Source: Anoxybacillus pushchinoensis (GTDB lineage Bacteria > Bacillota > Bacilli > Bacillales > Anoxybacillaceae). Taken from it: DNA of 64,000 nucleotides. Each line of letters starts with the position of its first letter. Position 1 is the first letter of the stretch. The position numbers and the translations under genes were made by a program. The notes under the pieces are model-generated. The model made no database searches and was not told the origin of the DNA. It saw only the letters and a list, made by a program, of their open reading frames with translations. Of the stretch, positions 48,795-59,190 are shown piece after piece. The DNA lies in NCBI RefSeq assembly GCF_900111795.1, contig NZ_FOJQ01000001.1:1-64000 (forward strand). The letters are read 5' to 3'.

Positions 48795-49232
48795 TTATCC
48801 TTTCTCCTTTTCTAATACTTTTTCTAAGTTTAATAAGATGAATAGACGCTTCTCAATTTTTACGACGCCATTAATATATTCTGCTGTCGTCGCATCGACT
48901 ACTTCTGGCGGCGGTTCGATCGCTTCTGTCTCAATATCAACGACATCGTTCGCCGCATCAACAATTAAGCCGACTTCAACATCATCGAGCGCGACGATAA
49001 TGACGCGCGTATGATCAGAAAACTCCGCTTCCTCTAAGCCAAAACGCATGCGCAAGTCGATAATGGGTGTAACAACCCCACGTAAATTAATTACGCCTTT
49101 CACATACTTCGGAACGCGAGGTACACGCGTAATATGTTGAATCTTTTCAATCGAGCGCACTTGTTGAACCGGAATCGCGTATTCTTCATCTTTCAGTTGG
49201 AATACAATCACTTTCAGCTCAGCCACATTCAA
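48795..49232 (-). CDS. cheW: Chemotaxis coupling protein CheW
   Basis: A 145-residue SH3-like coupling protein (VIVFQLKDEEYAIPVQQVRSI; VPKYVKGVINLRGVVTPIIDLR) that links receptors to CheA. TTG 49232 or the nearby GTG 49226 may be the start; ggggg lies just upstream of the former. Located between cheA and cheC. Confidence 0.95.
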   Translation of the reverse strand: MNVAELKVIVFQLKDEEYAIPVQQVRSIEKIQHITRVPRVPKYVKGVINLRGVVTPIIDLRMRFGLEEAEFSDHTRVIIVALDDVEVGLIVDAANDVVDIETEAIEPPPEVVDATTAEYINGVVKIEKRLFILLNLEKVLEKEKG

Positions 49233-49251
49233 TTCCCCCTCTCGCTTGTCC

Positions 49252-51261
49252 CTACTTAATTAACGCATTGCAATCAATAATGAGCGCGACTTGGCCGTCA
49301 CCTAAAATCGTCGCCCCCGAAATGGCAAACACGGACGTTAAGTAGTTGCCAAGCGATTTTAACACCACTTCTTGTTGACCGATAAATGCGTCAACGACAA
49401 GCCCTGCCATTTTCTCGCCTTTGCGTACAATGACAACAGATAAGAAATCATCGTCTTCCTTCACAACAGGCACTTCAAAAATATCTTTCAAAAATAAGAG
49501 CGGAACAACTTTTCCACGGAAATCAATGACTTTTTGATTATGGGCATGCAAAATGTCTTCTTTTTTCACGATGGCTGTCTCGATGATCGATGACAACGGA
49601 ATCGCATATTTTTCCTTTTGAATTTCAACGAGCATAACAGAGATAATGGATAGTGTAAGCGGTAGTTGAATCGAAAAGATCGAACCGACTCCTTCTTCTG
49701 AATCAATCGATACCGATCCACCAAGCGATTCGATCGTACTTTTTACAACGTCTAATCCGACACCACGTCCTGAAATATCGGATACTTTATCCGCTGTAGA
49801 AAAACCTGAAGCAAAAATAAGCTCATATACTTGTTTATCCGTTAAGTTCGCTGCATTTTGTTCAGAAATAATTCCTTTACTAATGGCTTTTTTCAGCACT
49901 TTTTCGCGACTAATGCCTGCACCGTCGTCTTCAATTTCAATAAATACATGATTGCCGCTATGATACGCTTTTAACTTTACTGTTCCTTCTTCCTGTTTTC
50001 CTTTCGCCCGACGCACATCTGGCGTTTCAATCCCGTGATCGATAGCGTTGCGCAACAAGTGAACGAGCGGATCGCCAATTTCGTCGATGACTGTGCGGTC
50101 AAGCTCTGTTTCTGCTCCAATAATTTCAAGATTAATTTTCTTTCCTAAATCGCGAGCTAATTGCCGTACCATGCGCGGAAAGCGGTTAAATACCGTTTCG
50201 ACCGGTACCATGCGCATATTTAAAATAATGTTTTGCAAGTCTCCGGAAATGCGCGACATCCGCTCGACCGTCTCATGCAATTCAGGATTGTTCAGTTCGC
50301 GCGAAATTTGCTCCAATCGTCCGCGATCAATAACAAGCTCTTCAAATAAGTTCATTAGTACGTCTAAACGTTCAATGTTGACGCGAATCGTCTTGTTGCT
50401 TACTTGTTTTCCAGTTGCTTTTTCTTCTTGTCCTTCTTGCTTTTTCTCAACCGCTTGCTCTACTGCTTGCTGTTCTTCTTTTTGTTCGTGTTTTGTTTCC
50501 GTCGTTTTTTCTTCTTCTGTAGATCGATGTAAGTTCACTCGTTGAATGATAACTTGCTCCACTTCCGACACTTTCATAATGCGCTTTTGTAACTCGTCTT
50601 CTAATACTTTTGTCACAACTGTCACGACAAATTGATCATCGAACTGTTCTGCTTCTAGCATCTCAACGGTCGGAACGGATTTAATGACTTCTCCAATTTG
50701 TTCAATCACTTCAAAAATCATAAACACACGCGCTGCTTTTAATAAGCAGTCGGAGCGCAATTTTACAGTTACTTCATAACTATGAAATCCTTGTTCAGCT
50801 GATTGTTTTAAAATAGTATATTCAAATTCATCATACGTTTGTTCATGTGTTGGAGCTGGTTTTTGTGGAGCGGCGACCGCTTCCCCTTTTTCGATTTGCT
50901 TTAGCTGGGCGACAACATTTGTAACGTCGCGCTTTCCATCTCCACCTTCAGAAATAGAAGCGACCATCGCTTCTAAATCATCGACAGCGCGAAAAATGAC
51001 ATCGAGCAATTCAGGTGTGACGGCAATTTTCCCGTTACGAATCGCATCAAGCACATTTTCCATTTGATGGGTCAAATTGGCCAAGTCTTCAAAGCCCATC
51101 GTCGCAGACATCCCTTTTAACGTATGCGCAGAGCGGAAAATTTCATTGACGATCGACACATCATCTGGATTTTTTTCAAGCTCTAACAATTGTTCGTTAA
51201 TCGTTTGTAAATGTTCTCTACTTTCATCAATAAACACTTCGAGGTATTGACTCATGTCCAT
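49252..51261 (-). CDS. cheA: Chemotaxis histidine kinase CheA
   Basis: About 669 residues. Domain P1 (HPt) has the phospho-accepting His46 in IFRSAHTLKGMSATMG; the P2 CheY/CheB-binding region follows after a linker; a Gln/Glu-rich linker (KHEQKEEQQ...) precedes P3 dimerisation; the ATPase domain has LVHLLRNAIDHGIETP and GRGVGLDVV; and the CheW-like P5 domain is C-terminal. ATG 51261 follows a good site and the ORF start at 51279 would overlap cheB further. It phosphorylates CheY and CheB. Confidence 0.95.
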   Translation of the reverse strand: MDMSQYLEVFIDESREHLQTINEQLLELEKNPDDVSIVNEIFRSAHTLKGMSATMGFEDLANLTHQMENVLDAIRNGKIAVTPELLDVIFRAVDDLEAMVASISEGGDGKRDVTNVVAQLKQIEKGEAVAAPQKPAPTHEQTYDEFEYTILKQSAEQGFHSYEVTVKLRSDCLLKAARVFMIFEVIEQIGEVIKSVPTVEMLEAEQFDDQFVVTVVTKVLEDELQKRIMKVSEVEQVIIQRVNLHRSTEEEKTTETKHEQKEEQQAVEQAVEKKQEGQEEKATGKQVSNKTIRVNIERLDVLMNLFEELVIDRGRLEQISRELNNPELHETVERMSRISGDLQNIILNMRMVPVETVFNRFPRMVRQLARDLGKKINLEIIGAETELDRTVIDEIGDPLVHLLRNAIDHGIETPDVRRAKGKQEEGTVKLKAYHSGNHVFIEIEDDGAGISREKVLKKAISKGIISEQNAANLTDKQVYELIFASGFSTADKVSDISGRGVGLDVVKSTIESLGGSVSIDSEEGVGSIFSIQLPLTLSIISVMLVEIQKEKYAIPLSSIIETAIVKKEDILHAHNQKVIDFRGKVVPLLFLKDIFEVPVVKEDDDFLSVVIVRKGEKMAGLVVDAFIGQQEVVLKSLGNYLTSVFAISGATILGDGQVALIIDCNALIK

Positions 51262-51275
51262 TGTTCCTATCCCCC

Positions 51276-52346
51276 TCAAACTTTTACGTGCTTCATTACC
51301 GCTTCGGCAATGTCATCAACGTGAACGATTTCATCAACAACGTTCGCAGCAATGGCTGATTTCGGCATACCGAATACGACGGAAGATTCGGCGGACTCTG
51401 CGATGACAAATGTCTTTCCGGACGCTTTTAGCTGTTTCAGCCCTGCCGTGCCATCTGAACCCATACCTGTCATAATAACAGCAATTTTTTCATAATCCGT
51501 TAACGTGCTTAACGACTCGAACATCACGTCAACGGAAGGACGATGTCCATTGCGCGGCTCTGCTTCATCGAGATGAATCGCAAGCGATGTGCCCACGCGT
51601 TTTACATATAAATGTTTTCCGCCTGGCGCGATATACGCTGTGCCTTTTTGAATGATTTCACCATCTTCTGCTTCTTTGACGCGAATATGACTTAACGAAT
51701 CCAAACGGGTAGCTAACGATTTTGTAAACCCTTTCGGCATATGTTGGACGACTAAAATCGGTGCGTCAATCGTTGCCGGAAACTTCGTTAGCACATGTTG
51801 AAGAGCGCGTGGCCCCCCTGTCGATGTGCCAATGGCAATCACTTTTTTCTTTCCGCCCACGCTTTGTCGTTCGCTTACCTCTATTTTACTATATTGTTTT
51901 TGTGGCAACATAGACATTTTTTGCTTTGTTTTGACTGTTCGCAAATTCGCTTCGCTTGCTAAAAGCACTTTTTCGATCATTTTATCTTTAATTTTATATA
52001 AATCTAGCGAAATGGCACCCGAAGGCTTAGCGATAAAATCAACCGCACCGTATTGCAGCGCTAAAATAGTATTTTCCGCCCCTTCCTTCGTTGTGCTTGA
52101 AATCATAACGACAGGAAGCGGGTGTTTTTGCATAATATGTTTTAACGTCTCAAGCCCATTCATGACAGGCATCTCAACGTCTAACGTCACGACATCCGGT
52201 TGGAGCTGCTCGATTTTTTGCAACGCTTCTTGCCCATCGCGCGCTGTGCCAACAACGGTCAAACGCGGATGCTGTGACAAAAAGTCGCTAATTAATTTGC
52301 GCATGAAAGCAGAGTCATCAACGACGAGCACCTTTGCTTTATTCAC
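51276..52346 (-). CDS. cheB: Chemotaxis protein-glutamate methylesterase CheB
   Basis: A 356-residue response regulator fused to an esterase. Receiver domain with Asp10, Asp11 and phospho-acceptor Asp56 (VTLDVEMP); methylesterase with Ser in IGTSTGGPRAL, His in VVQHMPKGFT and Asp in GMGSDGTAGL. It removes methyl groups from receptors. GTG start; its stop lies about 15 bases from the cheA start, so the two are coupled. Confidence 0.95.
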   Translation of the reverse strand: MNKAKVLVVDDSAFMRKLISDFLSQHPRLTVVGTARDGQEALQKIEQLQPDVVTLDVEMPVMNGLETLKHIMQKHPLPVVMISSTTKEGAENTILALQYGAVDFIAKPSGAISLDLYKIKDKMIEKVLLASEANLRTVKTKQKMSMLPQKQYSKIEVSERQSVGGKKKVIAIGTSTGGPRALQHVLTKFPATIDAPILVVQHMPKGFTKSLATRLDSLSHIRVKEAEDGEIIQKGTAYIAPGGKHLYVKRVGTSLAIHLDEAEPRNGHRPSVDVMFESLSTLTDYEKIAVIMTGMGSDGTAGLKQLKASGKTFVIAESAESSVVFGMPKSAIAANVVDEIVHVDDIAEAVMKHVKV

Positions 52347-52358
52347 AGCGATGATAAC

Positions 52359-53228
52359 CTACCTCTCTAAAAAGTATTGGCGCAACTTCGCAAAAAAGTG
52401 AAATGGACGTTTCATCTGCTCCTTATGCTCTTCATTTGCCAAATAGCGTTCAGTCATTTGTATGACTGCCTTGCTTGCTTTCGCACTCGGATCAAATAAA
52501 AGAAAAGGCGTTTGACGAATAACTGCATTGCTTACCGTGCGATCTTCAGGTACGTACCCTAAAGCATGCAGTTCTTTTCCTAAAAAACGTTTCGCTACTT
52601 GCTTTAAACGTTGCAACGTCTCTATCCCTTCTTTGTCGGAACGGGCGCGATTAACTAACACATAAATCGGAAGTTGATGGTCTGCTAAATGAATGTATTT
52701 CATCGTCGCATACGCATCCGTTAACGCTGTTGGTTCAGGCGTCGTCACGATGAAAATATCGTCAACTGCCTTCAATAACTGAAGGCGATCTTCGGACATG
52801 CCTGCCCCCATATCGAAAATGATGTAATCATACTGCTCGGAAACAAGTTGTAGTTGTTCAATGAAATATTGTACTTTCTGTTCATCCATGTGAAAAATGT
52901 CCGTTAATCCCGTTCCGCCAGCGATAAACGACAAGTTTTCTGGTCCTGTTTTTATAATATCATGAATCGTTACGTTAGGACGAAAAATATCGATAATCGT
53001 GTGGGATGATGTTTGTCCAAGCAAAATGTCGATATTTCCCATACCGATATCCATATCAAACAACAATACGTTTTTCCCGCGTTGACGTAGTGCTAAAGAA
53101 AAGTTTAATGACACGTTCGATTTTCCAACGCCACCTTTGCCGCTTAATACAGCAATCGCTTTCGTTTCTGTTTCATGTTGCATTTTTTTCACGCGTAAAC
53201 GTAAACTTTCAGCCTGATCTCTCACCAT
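52359..53228 (-). CDS. flhG: MinD-like ATPase FlhG (YlxH)
   Basis: A 289-residue deviant Walker A ATPase (AVLSGKGGVGKSNVSLNFSLAL; LLFDMDIGMGNIDILLG; YDYIIFDMGAGMSED) that controls the number and place of flagella and stimulates FlhF. It overlaps the end of flhF by 7 bases. The order flhF-flhG-cheB is conserved in Bacillales. Confidence 0.93.
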   Translation of the reverse strand: MVRDQAESLRLRVKKMQHETETKAIAVLSGKGGVGKSNVSLNFSLALRQRGKNVLLFDMDIGMGNIDILLGQTSSHTIIDIFRPNVTIHDIIKTGPENLSFIAGGTGLTDIFHMDEQKVQYFIEQLQLVSEQYDYIIFDMGAGMSEDRLQLLKAVDDIFIVTTPEPTALTDAYATMKYIHLADHQLPIYVLVNRARSDKEGIETLQRLKQVAKRFLGKELHALGYVPEDRTVSNAVIRQTPFLLFDPSAKASKAVIQMTERYLANEEHKEQMKRPFHFFAKLRQYFLER

Positions 53229-54331
53229 CGTTGCTCGACCCCGGTAATCATATTTGCAACAAGCTGTGGAGTAGCTTCCACAATATCATCGGGTACGTTT
53301 TGTCCGTGCGTCACATACGCCGCCCCGATGCCACATTGGATCATCATGTTTATCATCGCACCATGTCGGCTCGTTTCATCGACTTTTGTAAAAATAAACT
53401 TATGAATAGGAATAATTGAAAACTGATCGTAAATGTCTTTCATATCTCGCCATTTTGCCGTTAACGATAGGACGAGAAATGTTTCCATTTCCTCGTTAAA
53501 ATCAATCATTTCTTTTAAATCGTTCACGTATTGGGCGTTGCGAAAGTTTCGCCCGGCAGTATCGATAAAAACGATGTCGTATGACGCAAGCTTTTCCTTC
53601 GCTTGACGAAAATCGTCGACATTGTAACATACTTCAAGTGGCACATTTAAAATTTTTGCGTACGTTTTCAATTGGTCAATCGCGGCAATACGATACGTAT
53701 CTGTCGTAATAAATGCCACTTTTTTATGATGTGTAATGACGCAGTCGGCCGCCATTTTGGCAAGCGTCGTCGTTTTGCCAACCCCTGTCGGCCCTACAAC
53801 GTTGACGTATTTTTTTTGAAATGAAATCCCACCAAATGAAAAGGACGATAATGTTTTGACGATATCATCGTGAAGCCATTTTTTCACTTCGTCGTCTGAA
53901 GCGTTCGCCCCGGACGTATACCATCGTTGCAACAATGCAGACATGAACATCGCACGCACATCGTCACTTATTTCTTGATCGATCAAATGCGCATCGATCA
54001 CCTTTAGAAGGGACGGATAATGCTCCATCGCCCCTCCTTGCGTCAATTGATGAATCGTCGCTTTTAACTGCTGAATTTCTTTCAACAATTGCTCGTCACG
54101 CAGCGGTTCGATTCGTTCTTTTCGTTTTTCTTTTATTTGTTGAACAGGCGGAGTGGCTTGTTTTGGATCAACGGCAGCAATGACCTCGATATTTTTTCGG
54201 GAAAATAGTCCGAGAAAGCCTTTTTTATGAACGACTTTCGAATTTAAAATGACCGCATCATTTCCAAGTTCCGCTCGAATCATTTTCATCGCTTCTGGCA
54301 TCGATGAAGCAACAAACTTTTTTACTTTCAT
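53222..54331 (-). CDS. flhF: SRP-like GTPase FlhF
   Basis: A 369-residue GTPase of the SRP/FtsY family. A basic/Gln-rich N-domain is followed by the NG core with NVVGPTGVGKTTTLAKMAAD, FIDTAGRNFRNAQY and FTKVDETSRHG. It directs flagellar placement. Its ATG overlaps the flhA stop by 4 bases, and its 3' end overlaps flhG. Confidence 0.94.
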   Translation of the reverse strand: MKVKKFVASSMPEAMKMIRAELGNDAVILNSKVVHKKGFLGLFSRKNIEVIAAVDPKQATPPVQQIKEKRKERIEPLRDEQLLKEIQQLKATIHQLTQGGAMEHYPSLLKVIDAHLIDQEISDDVRAMFMSALLQRWYTSGANASDDEVKKWLHDDIVKTLSSFSFGGISFQKKYVNVVGPTGVGKTTTLAKMAADCVITHHKKVAFITTDTYRIAAIDQLKTYAKILNVPLEVCYNVDDFRQAKEKLASYDIVFIDTAGRNFRNAQYVNDLKEMIDFNEEMETFLVLSLTAKWRDMKDIYDQFSIIPIHKFIFTKVDETSRHGAMINMMIQCGIGAAYVTHGQNVPDDIVEATPQLVANMITGVEQRW

Positions 54332-56364
54332 TCGACATTCACCACCCCAACACTTTGAACTTCCACGTTTGCTTCAAGTTCATTATACGACAACACGGGA
54401 ACGTGACGGAAATACCGCTCCGTTAATTGTCTCACATACATGCGCACAGCAGGGGAACAAAGCAAAATTGGCGATTGATCTTGAAACGGGAATTGTTCAA
54501 TTTGCACGGCAATTGCTTCGATAATAGCTTGGGAAACGGCCGGATCGAGCGCTAAATAATTGCCGTGTTCAGTTTGCTGTACACCTTCAGCAATCATTTT
54601 TTCAACTTTCCCTGACAATGTGATGACGCGCAACGGCTGACCTTCAACAACATATTGGCTCGTAATTTGACGAGCGAGCGCTTGACGAACGTATTCCGTT
54701 AAAAGATCTGGATCTGTCGTCATTCGCCCAAAATCGGCAAGCGTTTCAAAAATGACCGGCAAGTTGCGAATGGACACTTTTTCACGCAATAAGTTGGCAA
54801 GTACTTTTTGAATGTCACCGACCGACAACGGATTCGGTGTTACTTCCTCTACTAAAATCGGATACGATTCTTTCACGTGGTCGATCAGCTGTTTCGTTTC
54901 TTGACGGCCGAGCAACTCATGCGCGTGCGCTTTTAACAGCTCAGTAATATGCGTTGATACGACGGACGGCGGGTCAACGACTGTATATCCGAACATTTCA
55001 GCCCGTTCCTTCATATCTTCAGAAATCCATTTTGCTGGTAATCCGAACGCCGGCTCAATTGTATCAATTCCTTCAATCGCATCATCTTCAACGCCGGGGC
55101 TCATCGCCAAATAATGATCAAGCAACAGCTCGCCGCGCGCTACTTCGTTTCCTTTAATTTTTAGGCGATATTCATTTGGTTGCAGTTGAATATTGTCACG
55201 AATGCGCACAACGGGAATAACTAGGCCAAGCTCTAAAGCTAATTGACGACGTATCATCACGATACGATCTAATAAATCCCCGCCTTGGTTGGCGTCAGCA
55301 AGCGGAATTAACCCGTACCCAAACTCAAACTCGATTGGATCAACACTTAGTAAACTTACAACGCTTTCTGGACTTTTCATTTGATCCATTTCGATTTCTT
55401 CTTCAGTCTCTTCTGTTGTTGCTTCAGGCGCATCGGCTTGTTTTGTAAATTGGTATGCCCCCAAAGCGAGCAACGAAGCGATCGGAATTGTTAACAAATC
55501 ATTAATTGGGGTAAATAGCCCAAGTAAAAAAATCGTCCCTGCTGTCACGTATAACATTTTTGGGTACGCAAACAATTGCCGCATAATATCGGCACCTAAA
55601 TTGTTATCCGAAGCAGCACGCGTAACAACAATACCTGTCGCAGTAGAAATTAATAACGCCGGAATTTGACTAACAATTCCATCTCCAACAGTTAATAATG
55701 TATATCGTCTAGCTGCTTCACCAATGTCCATACCTTGCTGCACCATTCCGATAACAATTCCAAACAGCATGTTAATAAGAACGATAATAATGCCCGCGAT
55801 CGCATCACCTTTGACAAACTTGCTCGCTCCGTCCATCGCGCCATAAAAATCAGCTTCTTGAGCAATTTTTTCGCGTCGCTCTCTCGCTTGCTGTTCAGAA
55901 ATAATTCCAGCATTCAAATCCGCATCAATGCTCATTTGCTTCCCTGGCATAGCATCGAGCGTAAAGCGCGCTGCTACTTCCGATACACGCTCTGCCCCTT
56001 TTGTAATGACGACAAATTGAATAATGACTAAAATTAAAAAGACGACAAACCCGACGACAACATTGCCACCGATAACAAACGTACCAAACGTTTCGACTAC
56101 CCCGCCAGCTTCTCCTCTGCTTAAAATCGAGCGAGTTGTTGAAACGTTTAAACCGAGGCGGAACAACGTAAGTAAAAGAAGAAGCGAAGGGAAAATCGAA
56201 AACTGGAGCGGTTCGCGCATATTCATCGACGTTAAGAGAACGAGCAGAGCAAGAGAAATATTGAAAATGATGAGGACGCTAAGCAACCACGATGGTAGGG
56301 GAATAATAAGCATCGCTACAATTAATATAACCATAAGTAATACAGACAAGTCCCTTGCCGACAT
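54328..56364 (-). CDS. flhA: Flagellar export gate protein FlhA
   Basis: A 678-residue protein with about 8 membrane helices in the first 320 residues, the FHIPEP-type cytoplasmic loop (ERVSEVAARFTLDAMPGKQMSIDADLN), and a large cytoplasmic C-terminal domain that forms the nonameric ring receiving export substrates. It sits between flhB and flhF, and the length is that of the B. subtilis protein (677-678). Confidence 0.96.
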   Translation of the reverse strand: MSARDLSVLLMVILIVAMLIIPLPSWLLSVLIIFNISLALLVLLTSMNMREPLQFSIFPSLLLLLTLFRLGLNVSTTRSILSRGEAGGVVETFGTFVIGGNVVVGFVVFLILVIIQFVVITKGAERVSEVAARFTLDAMPGKQMSIDADLNAGIISEQQARERREKIAQEADFYGAMDGASKFVKGDAIAGIIIVLINMLFGIVIGMVQQGMDIGEAARRYTLLTVGDGIVSQIPALLISTATGIVVTRAASDNNLGADIMRQLFAYPKMLYVTAGTIFLLGLFTPINDLLTIPIASLLALGAYQFTKQADAPEATTEETEEEIEMDQMKSPESVVSLLSVDPIEFEFGYGLIPLADANQGGDLLDRIVMIRRQLALELGLVIPVVRIRDNIQLQPNEYRLKIKGNEVARGELLLDHYLAMSPGVEDDAIEGIDTIEPAFGLPAKWISEDMKERAEMFGYTVVDPPSVVSTHITELLKAHAHELLGRQETKQLIDHVKESYPILVEEVTPNPLSVGDIQKVLANLLREKVSIRNLPVIFETLADFGRMTTDPDLLTEYVRQALARQITSQYVVEGQPLRVITLSGKVEKMIAEGVQQTEHGNYLALDPAVSQAIIEAIAVQIEQFPFQDQSPILLCSPAVRMYVRQLTERYFRHVPVLSYNELEANVEVQSVGVVNVE

Positions 56365-56380
56365 AAACGTTCTCTCCTAT

Positions 56381-57463
56381 TTACAGTTTGTTTTTCATCT
56401 TGTAGACGTACGCTAAAATTTCCGCTACCGCTTTAAAAAAAGCTTCTGGAATAACCATTCCGACATCTGTTTGATCGTATAGCGCACGTGCGAGTGGACG
56501 ATTTTCAACGATCATCACGTCGTTTTTTTTCGCAATATCTTTTATTTTTTGGGCGATATAATCTGCTCCTTTCGCGACAACGATCGGAGCGTCTGCTTGC
56601 TGCTCATCATACTTTAACGCCACAGCAAAATGCGTTGGGTTTGTAATGACGACATCTGCCTTTGGCACTTCTTGCATCATGCGGCGCATCGCCATTTCCC
56701 TTTGTTTTTGTTTAATGCGTGATTTAATGAGCGGATCCCCTTCTGTCTTTTTATATTCGTCTTTAATGTCTTGTTTCGACATACGAATATTTTTTTCAAA
56801 ATCATACCGTTGATACAAATAATCGAATATCGAAAGAAACAATAAAGCGACAGAAGCGGCGATGCCCATTTGAATCATTAACCGTCCGAGCGTTGCCGCA
56901 ATCGCACCAATCGATTTGTGCGATAACGATAAAATCTCATCGATATGCAACCATAATACAGAGAATGTAACAACTCCAACAAACAATACTTTTAAAATCG
57001 ATTTTAATAATTCGACGATCGCTCGCAGCGAAAATATACGTTTCAATCCTTGAATCGGATCGAGTTTGCTTAGTTTCATTTGTAACGGCTCCGTCGTAAA
57101 TAAAAAGCCGACTTGTACAAAGTCTGCAAATAGTGCCGCAGCGATCGCCGCTACAAAAATCGGGCCGACGAGCATCGCGAGCTGCTGGAGAAGATCCATG
57201 AAAATGAGCTGCACCGAATGAACGGTAACGTCCATGAAAAAATAATGCTGAAACGACTGACGAAACAGCCGTACGACCGCATCTCCCCACGCGCCCGAAG
57301 AAAAAGAAAGCACGAGAAAAACAACGAGCATTAAAAAGGCAGCGGTCGCATCAGCACTTTTCGCCACTTGTCCTTTTTTACGCACTTCTTGCCGCTTCCT
57401 CGGCGTTGCTTTTTCTGTCTTTTCCCCAGCGAAAAACTGTAAATCAACCGACAGCCAGCTCAC
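56381..57463 (-). CDS. flhB: Flagellar export switch protein FlhB
   Basis: A 360-residue membrane protein with four helices (about 30-210) and a C-terminal cytoplasmic domain carrying the autocleavage motif NPTH in VVITNPTHFAVAL. Cleavage there switches export from rod/hook to filament proteins. The N-terminus VDLQFFAGEKTEKATPRK is typical. GTG start, directly after fliR. Confidence 0.95.
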   Translation of the reverse strand: MSWLSVDLQFFAGEKTEKATPRKRQEVRKKGQVAKSADATAAFLMLVVFLVLSFSSGAWGDAVVRLFRQSFQHYFFMDVTVHSVQLIFMDLLQQLAMLVGPIFVAAIAAALFADFVQVGFLFTTEPLQMKLSKLDPIQGLKRIFSLRAIVELLKSILKVLFVGVVTFSVLWLHIDEILSLSHKSIGAIAATLGRLMIQMGIAASVALLFLSIFDYLYQRYDFEKNIRMSKQDIKDEYKKTEGDPLIKSRIKQKQREMAMRRMMQEVPKADVVITNPTHFAVALKYDEQQADAPIVVAKGADYIAQKIKDIAKKNDVMIVENRPLARALYDQTDVGMVIPEAFFKAVAEILAYVYKMKNKL

Positions 57464-57464
57464 G

Positions 57465-58235
57465 TTATGCGCCTCCTAGTAATTTCATTATGCCGCGCAT
57501 CGACATAAAAGTCAGTTCGAACAACTGTTTCGTAACAACAAACATGCTTGAAAACACAATGATAAACAAAACGAAACTAACTATAATTTTTACAGGTAAA
57601 CCGATGACGAAAATGTTCATTTGCGGAACTGTCCGAGCGACAATACCGAGCGCTACATCGACTAAAAATAAACACCCGACAATCGGAATAGCCATTTGCA
57701 ACGCAATGACAAACATCGCTTGAAATAAACGGACAACTTGTTCTGCAACGGCTCCATTCCCAAAAGGGACGAGGTGGTCAACCGGAATGAATCGATAGCT
57801 ATAAAAAATACCGTCTAACAACAAATGATGTCCATTGACGGCTAACAAAAAAAATAATGCGATCGTATATAAATATTGCCCCATCAATGGGCTTTGGGCA
57901 CCTGTTTGCGGATCAATGACGTTTGCAATAGCAAAACCCATTTGGAAATCAATGAGTCCACCTGCAATTTGAATCGCCGACATGATCATAAAAGCAACGA
58001 GACCGATAAGCAATCCGACAAGCACTTCTTTAATGAGCAGCATCATATACGTTCCGTCAATACTTAATGGCTCTGGATCAAGCGAAAAAAACATGAGCCA
58101 ACTAATGAAAAAAGCAAAACCGATTTTATGAACATTCGGTATATTCCGATACGAAAATAGTGGCATCGTAACAAAGAAGGAAGCGACGCGCGCAAAAATA
58201 AGTAAAAAAGTCGGTATATACGTATATAGCTCCAT
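57465..58235 (-). CDS. fliR: Flagellar export gate protein FliR
   Basis: A 256-residue protein with about six hydrophobic helices (ELYTYIPTFLLIFARVASFF at the start), part of the FliPQR export pore. The ATG at 58235 has tagg-atg at reasonable spacing; 58244 is in frame but too close to the site. It overlaps the end of fliQ. Confidence 0.93.
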   Translation of the reverse strand: MELYTYIPTFLLIFARVASFFVTMPLFSYRNIPNVHKIGFAFFISWLMFFSLDPEPLSIDGTYMMLLIKEVLVGLLIGLVAFMIMSAIQIAGGLIDFQMGFAIANVIDPQTGAQSPLMGQYLYTIALFFLLAVNGHHLLLDGIFYSYRFIPVDHLVPFGNGAVAEQVVRLFQAMFVIALQMAIPIVGCLFLVDVALGIVARTVPQMNIFVIGLPVKIIVSFVLFIIVFSSMFVVTKQLFELTFMSMRGIMKLLGGA

Positions 58236-58240
58236 ACGTT

Positions 58241-58510
58241 TCATCCTACAAATTTACTTAAGTTACTAAAAATGTTGTATGCATATGAAATCATGCGTGA
58301 AAGCATCCACGGGCCGAAGAAAACAAGACCGAGCAACACAGCGACAATTTTCGGAATAAATGCTAATGTCTGTTCTTGAATTTGCGTCGTCGCTTGCAAA
58401 ATGCTGACAAGTAATCCTACCGCCAACGCAAGCAACATGAGCGGTCCACATACAATCAGCACCATATACACGCCGCGTTGGGCAACTTGAATGACAAAAT
58501 CGGGACTCAT
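58241..58510 (-). CDS. fliQ: Flagellar export gate protein FliQ
   Basis: An 89-residue protein with two membrane helices (MSPDFVIQVAQRGVYMVLIV ... GPWMLSRMISYAYNIF), exact family length. ATG 58510 follows ggtggga; the frame reads up to 58519 with no better start. Part of the FliP5Q4R1 pore. Confidence 0.94.
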   Translation of the reverse strand: MSPDFVIQVAQRGVYMVLIVCGPLMLLALAVGLLVSILQATTQIQEQTLAFIPKIVAVLLGLVFFGPWMLSRMISYAYNIFSNLSKFVG

Positions 58511-58524
58511 GTTTCCCACCTACT

Positions 58525-59190
58525 TTAAAAGCTTTCTAGTAACGATTTAACAACTAAATACCATCCGTCCACGAGAACAAATAATAAAATTTTAAACGGC
58601 AATGAAATCATGACCGGCGGTAACATCATCATTCCCATCGACATAAGCACACTAGCAACAATCATATCGATTACTAAAAATGGAATGAATAACATAAAAC
58701 CAATTTGAAAAGCGGTTTTTAATTCGCTAATCGCAAAAGCAGGAACGAGCGCTGACATCGGAATATCTTGCACCGTTTTCGGCTGTTCAACCCCTGCATA
58801 GCTTAAAAATAACGCTAAATCTTTTTGGCGCGTATGTTTGCTCATAAACTCTTTCAGCGGTACTTCTGCCCGCTCATATGCTTCTTCTAAGTTTATTTGT
58901 TCGTCGAATAACGGCTGCAACGCCTCGCGATTAATTTGTTGAAATGTCGGTGCCATAATGAAAAATGTTAAAAATAGTGATAGCCCAATTAACACTTGGT
59001 TTGGCGGCATTTGTTGCGTTCCGAGCGCTGTTCTGACAAACGATAAGACGATCACGATGCGCGTAAACGACGTCACCATAATTAAAATGCCTGGCGCAAT
59101 CGATAAGACCGTCAGCAACAATAACAGCTTCACAGATGTCGCTACATTTTCGGGCGCACTATTGTTAAAAAACTGCATCACTTCATTCAT
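58525..59190 (-). CDS. fliP: Flagellar export gate protein FliP
   Basis: A 221-residue membrane protein, the main pore subunit. Family signatures are TSFTRIVIVLSFVRTALGTQQMPPNQ and the C-terminal LPFKILLFVLVDGWYLVVKSL. Length equals the B. subtilis protein, which also lacks the long cleaved signal of E. coli FliP. Its start overlaps the end of fliO by 8 bases. Confidence 0.96.
   Translation of the reverse strand: MNEVMQFFNNSAPENVATSVKLLLLLTVLSIAPGILIMVTSFTRIVIVLSFVRTALGTQQMPPNQVLIGLSLFLTFFIMAPTFQQINREALQPLFDEQINLEEAYERAEVPLKEFMSKHTRQKDLALFLSYAGVEQPKTVQDIPMSALVPAFAISELKTAFQIGFMLFIPFLVIDMIVASVLMSMGMMMLPPVMISLPFKILLFVLVDGWYLVVKSLLESF

Noticed and set aside
51826-52401. A 191-codon plus-strand frame opposite cheB
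   Set aside because: Antisense shadow of the CheB receiver domain and linker.
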